Shown here: piece by piece, positions 54,960 through 62,834 of the stretch | Layout: each line of letters opens with the position of its first letter | Numbering within the stretch: position 1 is the first letter of the stretch | DNA from: Pseudomonas quercus | GTDB lineage: Bacteria; Pseudomonadota; Gammaproteobacteria; Pseudomonadales; Pseudomonadaceae | Length of the DNA stretch: 64,000 nucleotides | NCBI RefSeq assembly: GCF_012033695.1 | Contig: NZ_JAAVJI010000009.1 | Coordinates: 142,608 to 206,607, forward strand | Direction: 5' to 3' | Notes under the pieces: model-generated | Database searches by the model: none | Seen by the model: only the letters and a program-made list of their open reading frames with translations | Told to the model about the DNA's origin: nothing | Position numbers and translations under genes: made by a program

Positions 54960-56039
54960 ATGGCTGAAAAAACAGAAAAAGCCACGCCCAAGCAGCTACG
55001 CGATGCGCGTGAGAAAGGCCAGGTTGCCCAAAGCCAGGACCTGAGCAAACTGCTGGTGTTGCTGGTGGTAAGTGAAATCACCTTGGGGCTGGCTGATGAC
55101 AGCGTAAGTCGCCTTCAGGGCCTGCTGTCGGTAGCACTGGCGGCGACCGGCCAGCCTTTTGCGAGTGTGGTAGGCCAAGTGGCCATGGACGGTGCAACAT
55201 TGCTGGGCGGGTTCATTCTGTGCAGTGTGGGCGTGGCGGTACTGATGCGCTTGGTGGGCAGTTGGGTGCAGATCGGGTTCCTGTTCGCACCCAAGGCGCT
55301 GAAGTTCGACCTGAAGAAGATAGACCCGTTTTCCCATGCCAAGCAGATGTTCTCGGGCCAGAACGTCACCAACCTGCTGTTGAGCATACTCAAAGCCTCA
55401 CTGATCTCCATCACGCTGTATACCGTGGTAAAGCCGGAACTCAACGTGCTGGTCCTGCTGGCCAACTCCGACCTCACCACGTACTGGCACGCCCTGCTGG
55501 AGCTGTTCCGCCATGTGTTGCGTACCACCTTGGGCCTGTTGCTGGTACTGGCGGGGCTGGACGTGGCCTTGCAAAAGTACTTCCATGCCAAAAAGCTGCG
55601 CATGAGCCATGAAGACATCAAAAACGAATACAAACAGTCCGAAGGCGACCCTCATGTAAAAGGCCATCGCAAGCAACTGGCCCACGAGCTGCTGAACCAG
55701 GCCCCCAGCTCTGCTCCCCCGCAACAGCCTGTGGAAGAGGCCGACATGGTGGTGGTCAACCCTACCCACTACGCCGTGGCCTTGTTCTACCGGCCCGGTG
55801 AAACCCCACTGCCGCGCATTCACTGCAAAGGCGAAGACAATGACGCCCTGGACCTGATTGCACGGGCCAAGGCCGCAAAGGTACCAGTGGTACAGAGTAT
55901 CTGGCTGGCGCGTACGCTCTACAAAGTCGCCGAAGGGCGGTACATCCCTCGGCCTACCCTCCAGGCAGTGGCGCAAATCTATCAAGTGATCAGGCAGCTG
56001 GACGAAGTGACCGACGAGGTCATTCAGATCGAAAACTGA
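54960..56039 (+). CDS. hrcU: HrcU (SctU), autocleaving switch protein
   Basis: 359 residues. Four N-terminal membrane helices are followed by a cytoplasmic domain with the autocleavage motif NPTHYAVALFY. Cleavage between N and P changes substrate class from pilin to effectors. The conserved MSHEDIKNEYKQSEGDPHVK linker is intact. It is the last apparatus gene here. In P. syringae hrpV, hrpT and hrcC follow, but they are absent from this window. Confidence 0.97.
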   Translation: MAEKTEKATPKQLRDAREKGQVAQSQDLSKLLVLLVVSEITLGLADDSVSRLQGLLSVALAATGQPFASVVGQVAMDGATLLGGFILCSVGVAVLMRLVGSWVQIGFLFAPKALKFDLKKIDPFSHAKQMFSGQNVTNLLLSILKASLISITLYTVVKPELNVLVLLANSDLTTYWHALLELFRHVLRTTLGLLLVLAGLDVALQKYFHAKKLRMSHEDIKNEYKQSEGDPHVKGHRKQLAHELLNQAPSSAPPQQPVEEADMVVVNPTHYAVALFYRPGETPLPRIHCKGEDNDALDLIARAKAAKVPVVQSIWLARTLYKVAEGRYIPRPTLQAVAQIYQVIRQLDEVTDEVIQIEN

Positions 56040-56332
56040 GCCTGTAGCGTCGTGAGCTCATGCCCTAAGCAACAAACACGAATTCACTCCGCCTGAGTGT
56101 AAGGCACTTCGTAAGCGCAAAGCTGCGCCTGCGCAAAGGGGCACGTGCTGCCGACCGTACCGCGCTAGCACAACCCTGGCCAACGATAGCGATCGTTGCC
56201 ATACCTGAAGCGTCTCGACACCCCCTCTTTTATATATTTCAACTGTGCCAATGGCTTCTGTAGGCTTTTCCAGGCCATCACAGGCGCACTGCCTTCCAGC
56301 GTCATAACCTTCTAATAACAAGAGCGACCACC

Positions 56333-57931
56333 ATGCCCTCCCATACCCGCCTTACCCCGTTGGCCATCACTGTGGCGCTGTTCAGCAGCCACTGCGCCTA
56401 TGCAGCCAATACAGCTGGCGTACCTTGCGCCACGACCGAACAGTGCGCTGCACAGGCCGCGAAGATCGGGGCCACGGTTGAAAAGCCTAAGCTGGCAGGT
56501 GATCCGGCCGACTCACAGTTCGCCTGGCTTAACCGCATCAACCAGGCGTCGATCGTGATGCTCACGGAGGAAGGCATCGTGACCCCGGAACTGGGCCGAA
56601 AGATTGCCGGGGGCGTGCGCTACGCCATCGACCAAGGCGACCAGCCCGATGGCAGGCGCCCCACTGATGTGCTGCAACTGGAGCAGATCATGACGGACAA
56701 AATTGGCCCTGAAGCGTCGTTGATTCACTCCGGCCGTAGCCGCCAGGACATGCTGGCCACGTACCGATTGGCCACCCTGCGCACCGACGTACTGGCCATG
56801 GCCGATGCGCTGAACAGCACCCGCCAACGCCTGCTGGTACTGGCCGACAAGCACATCGGTACCCTGGTGCCTGCCTATACCAACGGCGTACAGGCTATGC
56901 CCATCAGTTACGCGCATTATCTACTGGCTTTCGAAGCCGCCTTTGAGCGCGATGGGCAACGCATTCACGAGCTGTACCAGCGCCTGAACCTCAGCCCCAT
57001 GGGCACGGCGGTACTGGCAAATTCAGCCTACCCCTTGAACCGGGAGCGCCTGGCCGAGCTATTGGGCTTTGACGGGGTACGGGAAAACTCCCTCGATGCC
57101 AGCCAGGTCTCCACCTATGACATACCTATCGAGGCGGTGAATATTGCATCCAACGCAGCCATCCGTGTCGGTGCGATGGTGGGCGACATTCATACGCAAT
57201 ACCACCAGATCCGCCCGTGGCTGCTGCTGGACGAAGAAAAAACCTACACCAGCAGTGCCATGCCTCAGAAGCGCAACCCTGGGCTGTTGATGCGTGCCCG
57301 TGAAGCCGCTTCGGATGTGGCAGGCCTGGCTCAAGCGGTCACCTTACGCGCGCACAACGTGACCACCGGCATGACCGACTACAAATTTGCGTTCGATAGC
57401 CTGGGCGTGTTCGACGCCACCCGTGAGATGTTCAGTGCCACCAATGCCGTACTGGATGCGCTGCAGGTCAACCCGCAGCGCGCCCTGGAAGAGCTGGAAA
57501 ATGAATGGACCACCTCCATGGAGCTGGCTGATACGTTGGAACGCCTGCACAAAGTGCCTTTTCGCATCGGCCACAGCTTTGCATCGTTGATTGTGGAGGA
57601 AGCACGCGACAACGGCCTTACTCCCAAAAACTTCCCTTACGACCATGCCCAGAAGCTGTACGCCCAGGCTGCTGAGCACTACAAATGGTCGCCCGCGACA
57701 CTGCCGCTGGACGAAGCCACCTTCCGTGCGGCACTGTCGCCACGGGCGATGGTTAACACACGCAAAGGCACGGGTGGCCCGCAACCTGAGGAGGTCAAGC
57801 GTATGCTTGCCGAGGCCCATCAGGCCCTTGAGGTGGACCGTCAGTGGCTTAAAACAAAGCGCAACAACTTGGCCAACGCCCAAGGCAACCTCGACAAGGC
57901 TTTCAGCAGCTTGCTGTCGACCACGCCTTGA
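56333..57931 (+). CDS. Exported argininosuccinate-lyase/fumarase-superfamily enzyme
   Basis: 532 residues. The N-terminus is a signal peptide (RLTPLAITVALFSSHCAYAA), so the protein should be periplasmic, which is unusual because relatives are cytoplasmic. The body matches the lyase superfamily, closest to argininosuccinate lyase: IHSGRSRQDMLATYRLATLR (conserved HTGRSRND-like block), SPMGTAVLANSAYPLNRERL and the signature TSSAMPQKRNPGLLMRAREA. It likely catalyses beta-elimination with fumarate release from an aspartate-type adduct. The 293 bp before it (56040-56332) hold only a small dyad (CAACGATAGCGATCGTTG) and no gene. The downstream LysR gene may control it. Confidence 0.82.
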   Translation: MPSHTRLTPLAITVALFSSHCAYAANTAGVPCATTEQCAAQAAKIGATVEKPKLAGDPADSQFAWLNRINQASIVMLTEEGIVTPELGRKIAGGVRYAIDQGDQPDGRRPTDVLQLEQIMTDKIGPEASLIHSGRSRQDMLATYRLATLRTDVLAMADALNSTRQRLLVLADKHIGTLVPAYTNGVQAMPISYAHYLLAFEAAFERDGQRIHELYQRLNLSPMGTAVLANSAYPLNRERLAELLGFDGVRENSLDASQVSTYDIPIEAVNIASNAAIRVGAMVGDIHTQYHQIRPWLLLDEEKTYTSSAMPQKRNPGLLMRAREAASDVAGLAQAVTLRAHNVTTGMTDYKFAFDSLGVFDATREMFSATNAVLDALQVNPQRALEELENEWTTSMELADTLERLHKVPFRIGHSFASLIVEEARDNGLTPKNFPYDHAQKLYAQAAEHYKWSPATLPLDEATFRAALSPRAMVNTRKGTGGPQPEEVKRMLAEAHQALEVDRQWLKTKRNNLANAQGNLDKAFSSLLSTTP

Positions 57932-57973
57932 AAAGCTTTTTTAAGCGTTCATTACCCTACAGGCCATAGCACG

Positions 57974-58888
57974 ATGGAACTGCGACACCTGCGCTACTTT
58001 TTAATGGTTGCCGAAGAGCGCCACTTCACCCGGGCCGCTATGCGCCTGAACATACAACAGCCCCCACTGAGCCAGCAGATCAAGGTACTGGAGCAGGAGC
58101 TGGGCTTTGCACTCTTTGTACGCCGCCCCAGGGGGGTGGACCTGACGCCAGGTGGCCAAGTGTTTCTGGCCGAAGCCAGGGACATTCTCAACCGGGTTCA
58201 GGATGCCAGCCGCCATGCCGCCCTGGCAGCCGCAGGCTACGCCGGCAGCCTTAACGTCGGCTTTACCACCTCTGCCGCAGCCCACCCGGCCATTCCCACA
58301 CTGCTTCGTGCGTTTCGCGCGCGGTACCCCGGTGTCAGCCTTAACCTCAGCGAAGGCAATGCCCGGGAGCTAACCTATGAACTGGCTGAGCAACGGTTGG
58401 ACGTCGGGTTCCTCCGTGCGCCAGTGGCTCACCCGGAAAACCTCGTTTTCTCCCCCCTCCTCGAAGAAGACATGCTGCTTGTGCTGCCCGTAGGGCATCG
58501 GCTGTTGAACCAAGACAGTGAAACGCACGGGATCAGCCTGGCACAGTTGACAGACGAACCGTTCATTCTGGTCCGCACCCACGGCGCACCTGGCCTCTAC
58601 GGCAACCTTATTCAGGCGTGCGAGCACGCAGGCTTCACCCCGCGCGTTTCGTTCGAAGTTGAACGCATGTTGACCAATATCAACCTGGTGGCCGCCGGCG
58701 CAGGGGTGTCCGTGGTGCCTGCCTCCATGCGAGGTTTCCACAGTGCCAGCGTCGTCTATTGCCCTATACGAGACGCCACACCTCGAATGATTGCTCCTAT
58801 TACGCTGGTCTATGCCCGCAATGCCGACATCCCGGCACTGGCGCATTTTGTAGAGATGGCCTTGGCAGAGGCGGAGGGAAACGCGTGA
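57974..58888 (+). CDS. LysR-family regulator (CatR/BenM-like layout)
   Basis: 304 residues. The first helix starts MELRHLRYFLMVAEERHFTR, typical of the CbnR/CatR/BenM branch, followed by the winged helix AMRLNIQQPPLSQQIKVLEQ and an effector domain. It is on the same strand 42 bp after the exported lyase, so co-transcription or nearby regulation is likely. The branch often senses organic or aromatic acids. The ligand here is unknown. Confidence 0.88.
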   Translation: MELRHLRYFLMVAEERHFTRAAMRLNIQQPPLSQQIKVLEQELGFALFVRRPRGVDLTPGGQVFLAEARDILNRVQDASRHAALAAAGYAGSLNVGFTTSAAAHPAIPTLLRAFRARYPGVSLNLSEGNARELTYELAEQRLDVGFLRAPVAHPENLVFSPLLEEDMLLVLPVGHRLLNQDSETHGISLAQLTDEPFILVRTHGAPGLYGNLIQACEHAGFTPRVSFEVERMLTNINLVAAGAGVSVVPASMRGFHSASVVYCPIRDATPRMIAPITLVYARNADIPALAHFVEMALAEAEGNA

Positions 58889-58929
58889 CTCGCGTGGTAT
58901 TTCAAAAGTACTGCTGAAAATGCCATGCC

Positions 58930-58949
58930 ACGCTGAGGCCAGCGTTTTT
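58930..58949 (+). terminator. Rho-independent terminator after the LysR gene
   Basis: ACGCTG AGGC CAGCGT followed by TTTT. A second hairpin with a T-run, GCCCT / AGGGC then GGTTTTT, follows at 58957-58980. Together they close the plus-strand transcript. Confidence 0.82.
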
Positions 58950-59130
58950 CAAATCAGCCCTATTGAAAAGGGCGGTTTTTCTCCCGCCAGCGCCCTGCTT
59001 ACCTGCTTGGTAAGAGCGCTGGTGCCGTGTGTAAACGAGAGCGTCAAATTCAACCTTGAACCGGATCTGCCCTGGCTTTCCCAGTTACCAGGCAACCTTA
59101 TCGCGCCTACCCCCGACTACACGCGGCGCC

Positions 59131-59535
59131 CTATATGGAAATCTCATCAGCCCCATCTATATAAACCTCACAACTATCAAAACTGATATGTTCAAAAACC
59201 ATATGAAAACTCCAGCCATCCGGTTTTTGTGCAAACCTGAAACCACCTTCCACCTCTGAAAGCTCAACTTTTGAGTATGATGCGCCAGAAATATTCTTTA
59301 CTGAAAAATCTTTTATTATTGAACTAGAAAGTATTATGACTATAGTATTATAGCTCTCACCCTACTTGCCCCATTTTTTCACTTCCAGTGCAGGTTGCTG
59401 TCTAGTGTGCAGAGCGACAGTGGTATTGCCAAAAGGATCAAACTCAATCTGGCCAACCATTAGCACTTCAGCCAGGCCTTGTGGAAAAAGCTTGACTAGG
59501 AATTCTTTATGAAAAACAATATCAAGCAGATTCAT
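59131..59535 (-). pseudogene. Imm50-like immunity gene inactivated by one nonsense codon
   Basis: Reading from the ATG at 59535, the frame encodes a 134-residue paralogue of the gene at 61434-61838 and begins [20 protein letters not shown]. Codon 58 is TAG at 59362-59364, where the paralogues have a Trp in KKWGxWGE. After that point the same frame runs to its natural stop at 59131 with all conserved blocks (FSVKNISGASYSKVELSEVE; ISFDSCEVYIDGADEIS). Only this single change breaks it. The stub of a toxin C-terminus lies directly upstream. Confidence 0.85.
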
Positions 59536-59543
59536 TTAAACCT

Positions 59544-59610
59544 CTAAATAAAGCTATAACGCCAATGGGTGCACATGATATTGACTGTGACAAGATCATA
59601 AATTGACCTG
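59544..59610 (-). pseudogene. Degraded 3' stub of an HNH-like Rhs toxin
   Basis: The minus-strand frame ending in TAG at 59544 reads MCTHWRYSFI, which aligns to the GTHGHYNF end of the toxin at 61835-62164. It directly precedes the broken immunity gene, in the same relation that the intact toxin has to its immunity gene. The match is short and partly eroded. Confidence 0.45.
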
Positions 59611-59682
59611 ACACCAATACACTCCTTTTAAGAAAATTTCTTATACAGTTCCAAACTAATCTGGTGAAAAACTATCCTACAG

Positions 59683-60000
59683 CTAGTGGTCTAGCTCGAT
59701 AAATTCCTTGACTTTTCTCTGTGCAAGATCCATTCGCTCAAGCAAAGGATTTTTGTAATCATTATAAACCTCAAGATACTCTCTGGGAGCATGCTTAATA
59801 TGATTATTTTTTAACCGTTTGTGAGCCAGGCATACAAGTGTATCCTCATAGCTGGAAATTATTGAGTACAAACTGCAACCACCACGAATTGCTTCCAAAC
59901 CCCTTAAATCTACCAAAATTTCTTTCAATAGATCGCTTAGCTCCTGTCTTTTCATTTCTTTTTCGCGAGAAGTAGCAATTTTCCTGTTGATAAACTCCAT
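59683..60000 (-). CDS. Hypothetical small protein, candidate immunity protein
   Basis: 105 residues, helical and charged: MEFINRKIATSREKEMKRQE, then LSDLLKEILVDLRGLEAIRG and a C-terminal AQRKVKEFIELDH. No signal peptide or family is recognised. AT-rich like the rest of this stretch. It follows a decayed Rhs tip (60325-60395) and the short gene at 60071-60310. In Rhs loci that position belongs to the immunity gene, so this is a reasonable inference. Confidence 0.5.
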   Translation of the reverse strand: MEFINRKIATSREKEMKRQELSDLLKEILVDLRGLEAIRGGCSLYSIISSYEDTLVCLAHKRLKNNHIKHAPREYLEVYNDYKNPLLERMDLAQRKVKEFIELDH

Positions 60001-60070
60001 CTTTATGTATAGACCCCAAACTTGTTACTTACGCCGCCACCGAATCAACATTCAAAATAAGTTTTTTTAA

Positions 60071-60310
60071 CTAACACCTTCTCTTCAAACTGCCGAGTAT
60101 TTTTCCATTCAAGCAGCAAAGCGGCACCTGCTTTAGACTGTCTTCTGGCCGAACAAGGAGAAATGTAGAAAAAAATGCACCACCCGCCTTCGCATTTTTA
60201 TTAAAATACATGCCTATATTTTTATTAACGATAACTCCATATTGGCCATTTGTAAAATTCAGCAGCCCCGTTGGGAAGTTTGGACTTTTCACTTGGAAAA
60301 TCCTTGTCAC
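60071..60310 (-). CDS. Short unknown gene, possible displaced toxin remnant
   Basis: A GTG at 60310 opens 79 residues (MTRIFQVKSPNFPTGLLNFT, then NGQYGVIVNKNIGMYFNKNA). No family is recognised. It lies directly downstream of a decayed Rhs tip, in the place of a toxin domain, and upstream of a candidate immunity gene. It may be the last part of a broken toxin rather than a gene. Confidence 0.35.
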   Translation of the reverse strand: MTRIFQVKSPNFPTGLLNFTNGQYGVIVNKNIGMYFNKNAKAGGAFFSTFLLVRPEDSLKQVPLCCLNGKILGSLKRRC

Positions 60311-60324
60311 TGAGAATTATGCAA

Positions 60325-60395
60325 CTTTACCCAAGCGGGTTCAACTACCCATCCGTCTCGGCGCATATTCATACAAACGATCCTTACCAGGCAGC
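60325..60395 (-). pseudogene. Remnant of an Rhs core/toxin junction
   Basis: Minus-strand translation gives LPGKDRLYEYAPRRMGS, then a stop and TRLG. This aligns to the Rhs junction [22 protein letters not shown] seen intact at 63870 and 62213. It is frameshifted and isolated. It marks an older displaced Rhs tip. Confidence 0.45.
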
Positions 60396-60449
60396 TAAAC
60401 CTAGTCCAGCCTTGTAAAGCGCTAAACCGGAAGCTCTGAAATCTACAAG

Positions 60450-60842
60450 CTAATCAGCCTCATCCATGTACACCATGCATTTATCGAAAACTAAATCTTC
60501 AACCGTAAAATCAATCTCCCACTCACCTGACATTTGTTTTAATCTAAAACCCCTTTCAACTTTCTGAACATCCAATGCTGCGTAGGATGCCTTATAAATA
60601 TTTTTTACCAATAGACCTTTCACCGTACCGCTACCGAGGACTATGGCCACGGTATTGAAGGTTTCGCCCCACTTCCCCCATTTTTTTATTTCTATCTCAG
60701 GCTGCTGCCTAGTATGCACAGTAATCTTAGTGTCACTGAAGGGGGTAATCCCTATTTGCCCAACCAACACATCCCCTGACAATCCTTTAGGAAAAACCTT
60801 AACCAGGAATTCTTTATAGGAAATAACGTCAAATAAATTCAT
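60450..60842 (-). CDS. Imm50-like immunity protein, copy 3
   Basis: 130 residues. It shares the family core with copies 1 and 2: start MNLFDVISYKEFLVKVFPKG, central HTRQQPEIEIKKWGKWGETF NT, then LVKNIYKASYAALDVQKVE and a Cys-Tyr acidic tail (FDKCMVYMDEAD). It is more divergent than the other copies. The fold pattern resembles the Imm50 group of polymorphic-toxin immunity proteins. A toxin 3' stub overlaps its start by 4 bp (ATGA), as for an intact toxin-immunity pair. Confidence 0.65.
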   Translation of the reverse strand: MNLFDVISYKEFLVKVFPKGLSGDVLVGQIGITPFSDTKITVHTRQQPEIEIKKWGKWGETFNTVAIVLGSGTVKGLLVKNIYKASYAALDVQKVERGFRLKQMSGEWEIDFTVEDLVFDKCMVYMDEAD

Positions 60843-60902
60843 TTGTCCTTCAAACTAAATTCATAGTGAGCATGAGTGCCGGTGACGCTATTCGCACCGG
60901 GT
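60839..60902 (-). pseudogene. 3' stub of an HNH-like Rhs toxin
   Basis: The frame reads TGANSVTGTHAHYEFSLKDK and stop, which aligns with [19 protein letters not shown], the end of the toxin at 61835-62164. The stub stop overlaps the start of the immunity gene at 60842 (ATGA). Nothing of the toxin upstream of this remains. Confidence 0.75.
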
Positions 60903-61310
60903 TTACAGATAAACCTGACAATCAGGCTCATCCAGATAAACACTGCAACTATCAAACATTAGATACCCACAGACCAAGTCAAAACTCCAGTCATCTGCGC
61001 GCTGCGTAAGTCTAAAACCATTATCCACTTGCTGAACATCTACGCTTGCATATAAGGCACCAGAGATATTTTTTACTGAAAATTCTTTCACTGTAACGCT
61101 TGAAATTTTTACAACTATTACATTGTATGCCTCACCCCATTTCCCCCATTTTTTTACTTCAATAGCAGGTTGCTGCCTAGTGTGCAGCGACACAGTGCTA
61201 TTACCTAGAAAATTCAAATTCACTTGACCTATCATCAAATTTTTATCCAGGCCTTCTGGAAAAAGGTTAGCGAGAAAGTGTTTACAGTCAAGAATATCAA
61301 GTAAATTCAT
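60903..61310 (-). CDS. Imm50-like immunity protein, copy 2
   Basis: Started at the ATG at 61310 (AGGGG just upstream), 135 residues: MNLLDILDCKHFLANLFPEG, STVSLHTRQQPAIEVKKWGK, FSVKNISGALYASVDVQQVD, and the acidic end DSCSVYLDEPDCQVYL. It is paralogous to copies 1 and 3. A frame without a stop connects it upstream to a toxin 3' stub. It may be needed to block an absent or foreign toxin of the same family. Confidence 0.68.
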   Translation of the reverse strand: MNLLDILDCKHFLANLFPEGLDKNLMIGQVNLNFLGNSTVSLHTRQQPAIEVKKWGKWGEAYNVIVVKISSVTVKEFSVKNISGALYASVDVQQVDNGFRLTQRADDWSFDLVCGYLMFDSCSVYLDEPDCQVYL

Positions 61311-61433
61311 TTTTCCCCTACTGCGATTGCAGTGCCCATGGCTGCCGCTCAAATTTTCTTTGGCGGACTTACCATTTGGCCTGATATTGAGATGGATTTC
61401 ACTATTTTCTCTAAATCCTTTGAAAAAATTCAG
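61311..61433 (-). pseudogene. 3' stub of an HNH-like Rhs toxin, in frame with the immunity gene
   Basis: The frame reads ENSEIHLNIRPNGKSAKENL, then SGSHGHCNRSRGK, which aligns with [20 protein letters not shown] and HGHYNF of the intact toxin (HxNxRP and GxHGH blocks). There is no stop before the immunity start at 61310, so the stub and immunity frames are joined. Confidence 0.72.
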
Positions 61434-61838
61434 TCACTCACAAATGTCATCATCTCCATCTATATAAATCCTACAGCTATCGAAACTGATATGATCAAAA
61501 ACCATATGAAAACTCCAGCCATCCGATTGTTGTGCGAGCCTGAAACCACCTTCCACCTCCACAAGCTCAACTTTCGAGTATAATGCTCCAGAAATATTCC
61601 TTACTGAAAATTCTTTTATTCTCGAAATTGAAAGTATTACGACTGTAGTATTATAGTTCTCCCCCCACCTGCCCCATTTTTTCACTTCCATTGCAGGCTG
61701 CTGCCTAGTGTGCAGAGCGACAGTGGTATTGCCAAAAGGATCAAACTCAATCAGGCCAACTATTAGCTCTTCAGCCAGACCTTGTGGAAAAAGCTTGACC
61801 AGGAATTCTTTATTAAAAACAATATCAAGTAAATTCAT
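61434..61838 (-). CDS. Imm50-like immunity protein, copy 1
   Basis: 134 residues: [75 protein letters not shown]. The start overlaps the stop of the HNH-like toxin by 4 bp (ATGA), so it is the cognate immunity candidate. The pattern of a KKW block followed by LS..IKEFSV resembles Imm50. It is the closest relative of the broken gene at 59131-59535. Confidence 0.7.
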   Translation of the reverse strand: MNLLDIVFNKEFLVKLFPQGLAEELIVGLIEFDPFGNTTVALHTRQQPAMEVKKWGRWGENYNTTVVILSISRIKEFSVRNISGALYSKVELVEVEGGFRLAQQSDGWSFHMVFDHISFDSCRIYIDGDDDICE

Positions 61839-62164
61839 TTTAACTCCCAGTTAAAGTTATAGTGGCCATGAGTACCTCTAACATTACCTGTCATAGGTCT
61901 ATCAATTGGCCTTACATTGAAATGCGGATCTGCCCCTCTTAAAGGCACAGCTTTGGAGTGACCAATACTATGCTTTTGAATAATAATTTTTTTGCCCTTA
62001 TTATTAGTAAAGTAGTAATCACGAGTTTTCACTACGGCACCTTTTGAATTTTTTACCATGTTACCGTAACCGTCTTTTAAATATTCTCTCTCAACCGTAG
62101 GGCTTTGCGTATTAGGTATACCAGCATCCCGCTTCGCTTGCCTGAAAGCATCTCTTCTACTCAC
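61835..62164 (-). CDS. Detached Rhs toxin domain, HNH/endonuclease VII-like
   Basis: 109 residues from a GTG at 62164: [69 protein letters not shown]. The IQxHSxGH, HFNVRP and GHYxF blocks are those of Rhs-tip toxins annotated as HNH/endonuclease VII fold. The His residues would bind metal and cut nucleic acid. It was once joined to the Rhs core at 62161-62583. One A missing from a poly-A run (plus-strand T6 at 62179-62184) now puts the two in different frames. As it stands it may be expressed alone or not at all. Confidence 0.68.
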   Translation of the reverse strand: MSRRDAFRQAKRDAGIPNTQSPTVEREYLKDGYGNMVKNSKGAVVKTRDYYFTNNKGKKIIIQKHSIGHSKAVPLRGADPHFNVRPIDRPMTGNVRGTHGHYNFNWELK

Positions 62165-62583
62165 GGCCTCATAACTTGTTTTTTGTTAGGCCCACAAGTC
62201 GACAACCCCAGCGGATCCACCCACCCCACCGGGCTCGGCGCATACTGGTACAGGTTCTCCCCACCCAACAACCCAATCGGGTCCTGCGTGGTAAACCGCC
62301 CCACCTCCGGGTCGTAGTACCGGAACGTATTGTAGTGCAGCCCCGTCTCGTCGTCGAAGTACTAGCCCTGGAAGCGCAGGTTCTGCTCTACCTCGTTCAC
62401 GACCATGGCATCGATAGCACCCCAGGCTCGGTACTTGGCCTGCCACACGATCTGCCCTTCGGCGTCGGTCATTTCCAGCGGGGTGCCGATCTGGTCGGTG
62501 TGGAAGTAGTACACCTGGTTTTCGGTATCTCCTTCGGCCCTGTCGATACGCGCATAGCTTGATCGGTAATGTGGCGGCGGCAC
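62161..62583 (-). pseudogene. Displaced Rhs core 3' fragment
   Basis: Encodes the end of an Rhs core: ARIDRAEGDTENQVYYFHTD, QIGTPLEMTDAEGQIVWQAK, then LRFQG, a TAG at 62362-62364 where Gln is expected, and [20 protein letters not shown] and the tip junction [17 protein letters not shown]. Homology to Rhs begins near 62555. The nonsense codon and the poly-A frameshift at 62179-62184 show it is dead. From 62584 to 62834 I see only non-coding debris. Confidence 0.85.
62213..62345. repeat. 133-bp direct repeat, copy 1 (Rhs core 3' end)
   Basis: Almost identical, without gaps, to 63868-64000 in the same orientation. It encodes [20 protein letters not shown] and the [16 protein letters not shown] to DP segment. 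Such core repeats let a new tip recombine in and displace the old one. Confidence 0.9.
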
Positions 62584-62834
62584 ATGTGGTAGTGAGCATG
62601 ACTGACCTAACAGGCCGCAGCACTGAATCCATTCCCACTAAGCTTATGGCTAATGGTTGAGAGCATGCGATCGGACATCCCAACGACCAGCCGCTAGATT
62701 ACGCATGAAGCTAGCCGAGCTGTATCTATGCACGCACTTTCAATCAATACTCAGTTCCTGATAGCACAGTGACACATTGCACTAGAAGAAAAAGTTGTTG
62801 TACTCAGGTTTTACCGTTATCCCGCCTAATGCAA

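Noticed and set aside
56040..56332. Search for hrpV, hrpT or part of hrcC after hrcU
   Set aside because: Translation of both strands gives no frame with the expected content. Only a short dyad is seen.
58920..59259. Small plus-strand frames before the broken immunity gene
   Set aside because: They cross two terminator hairpins and the antisense of the immunity pseudogene and have no start signal or homology.
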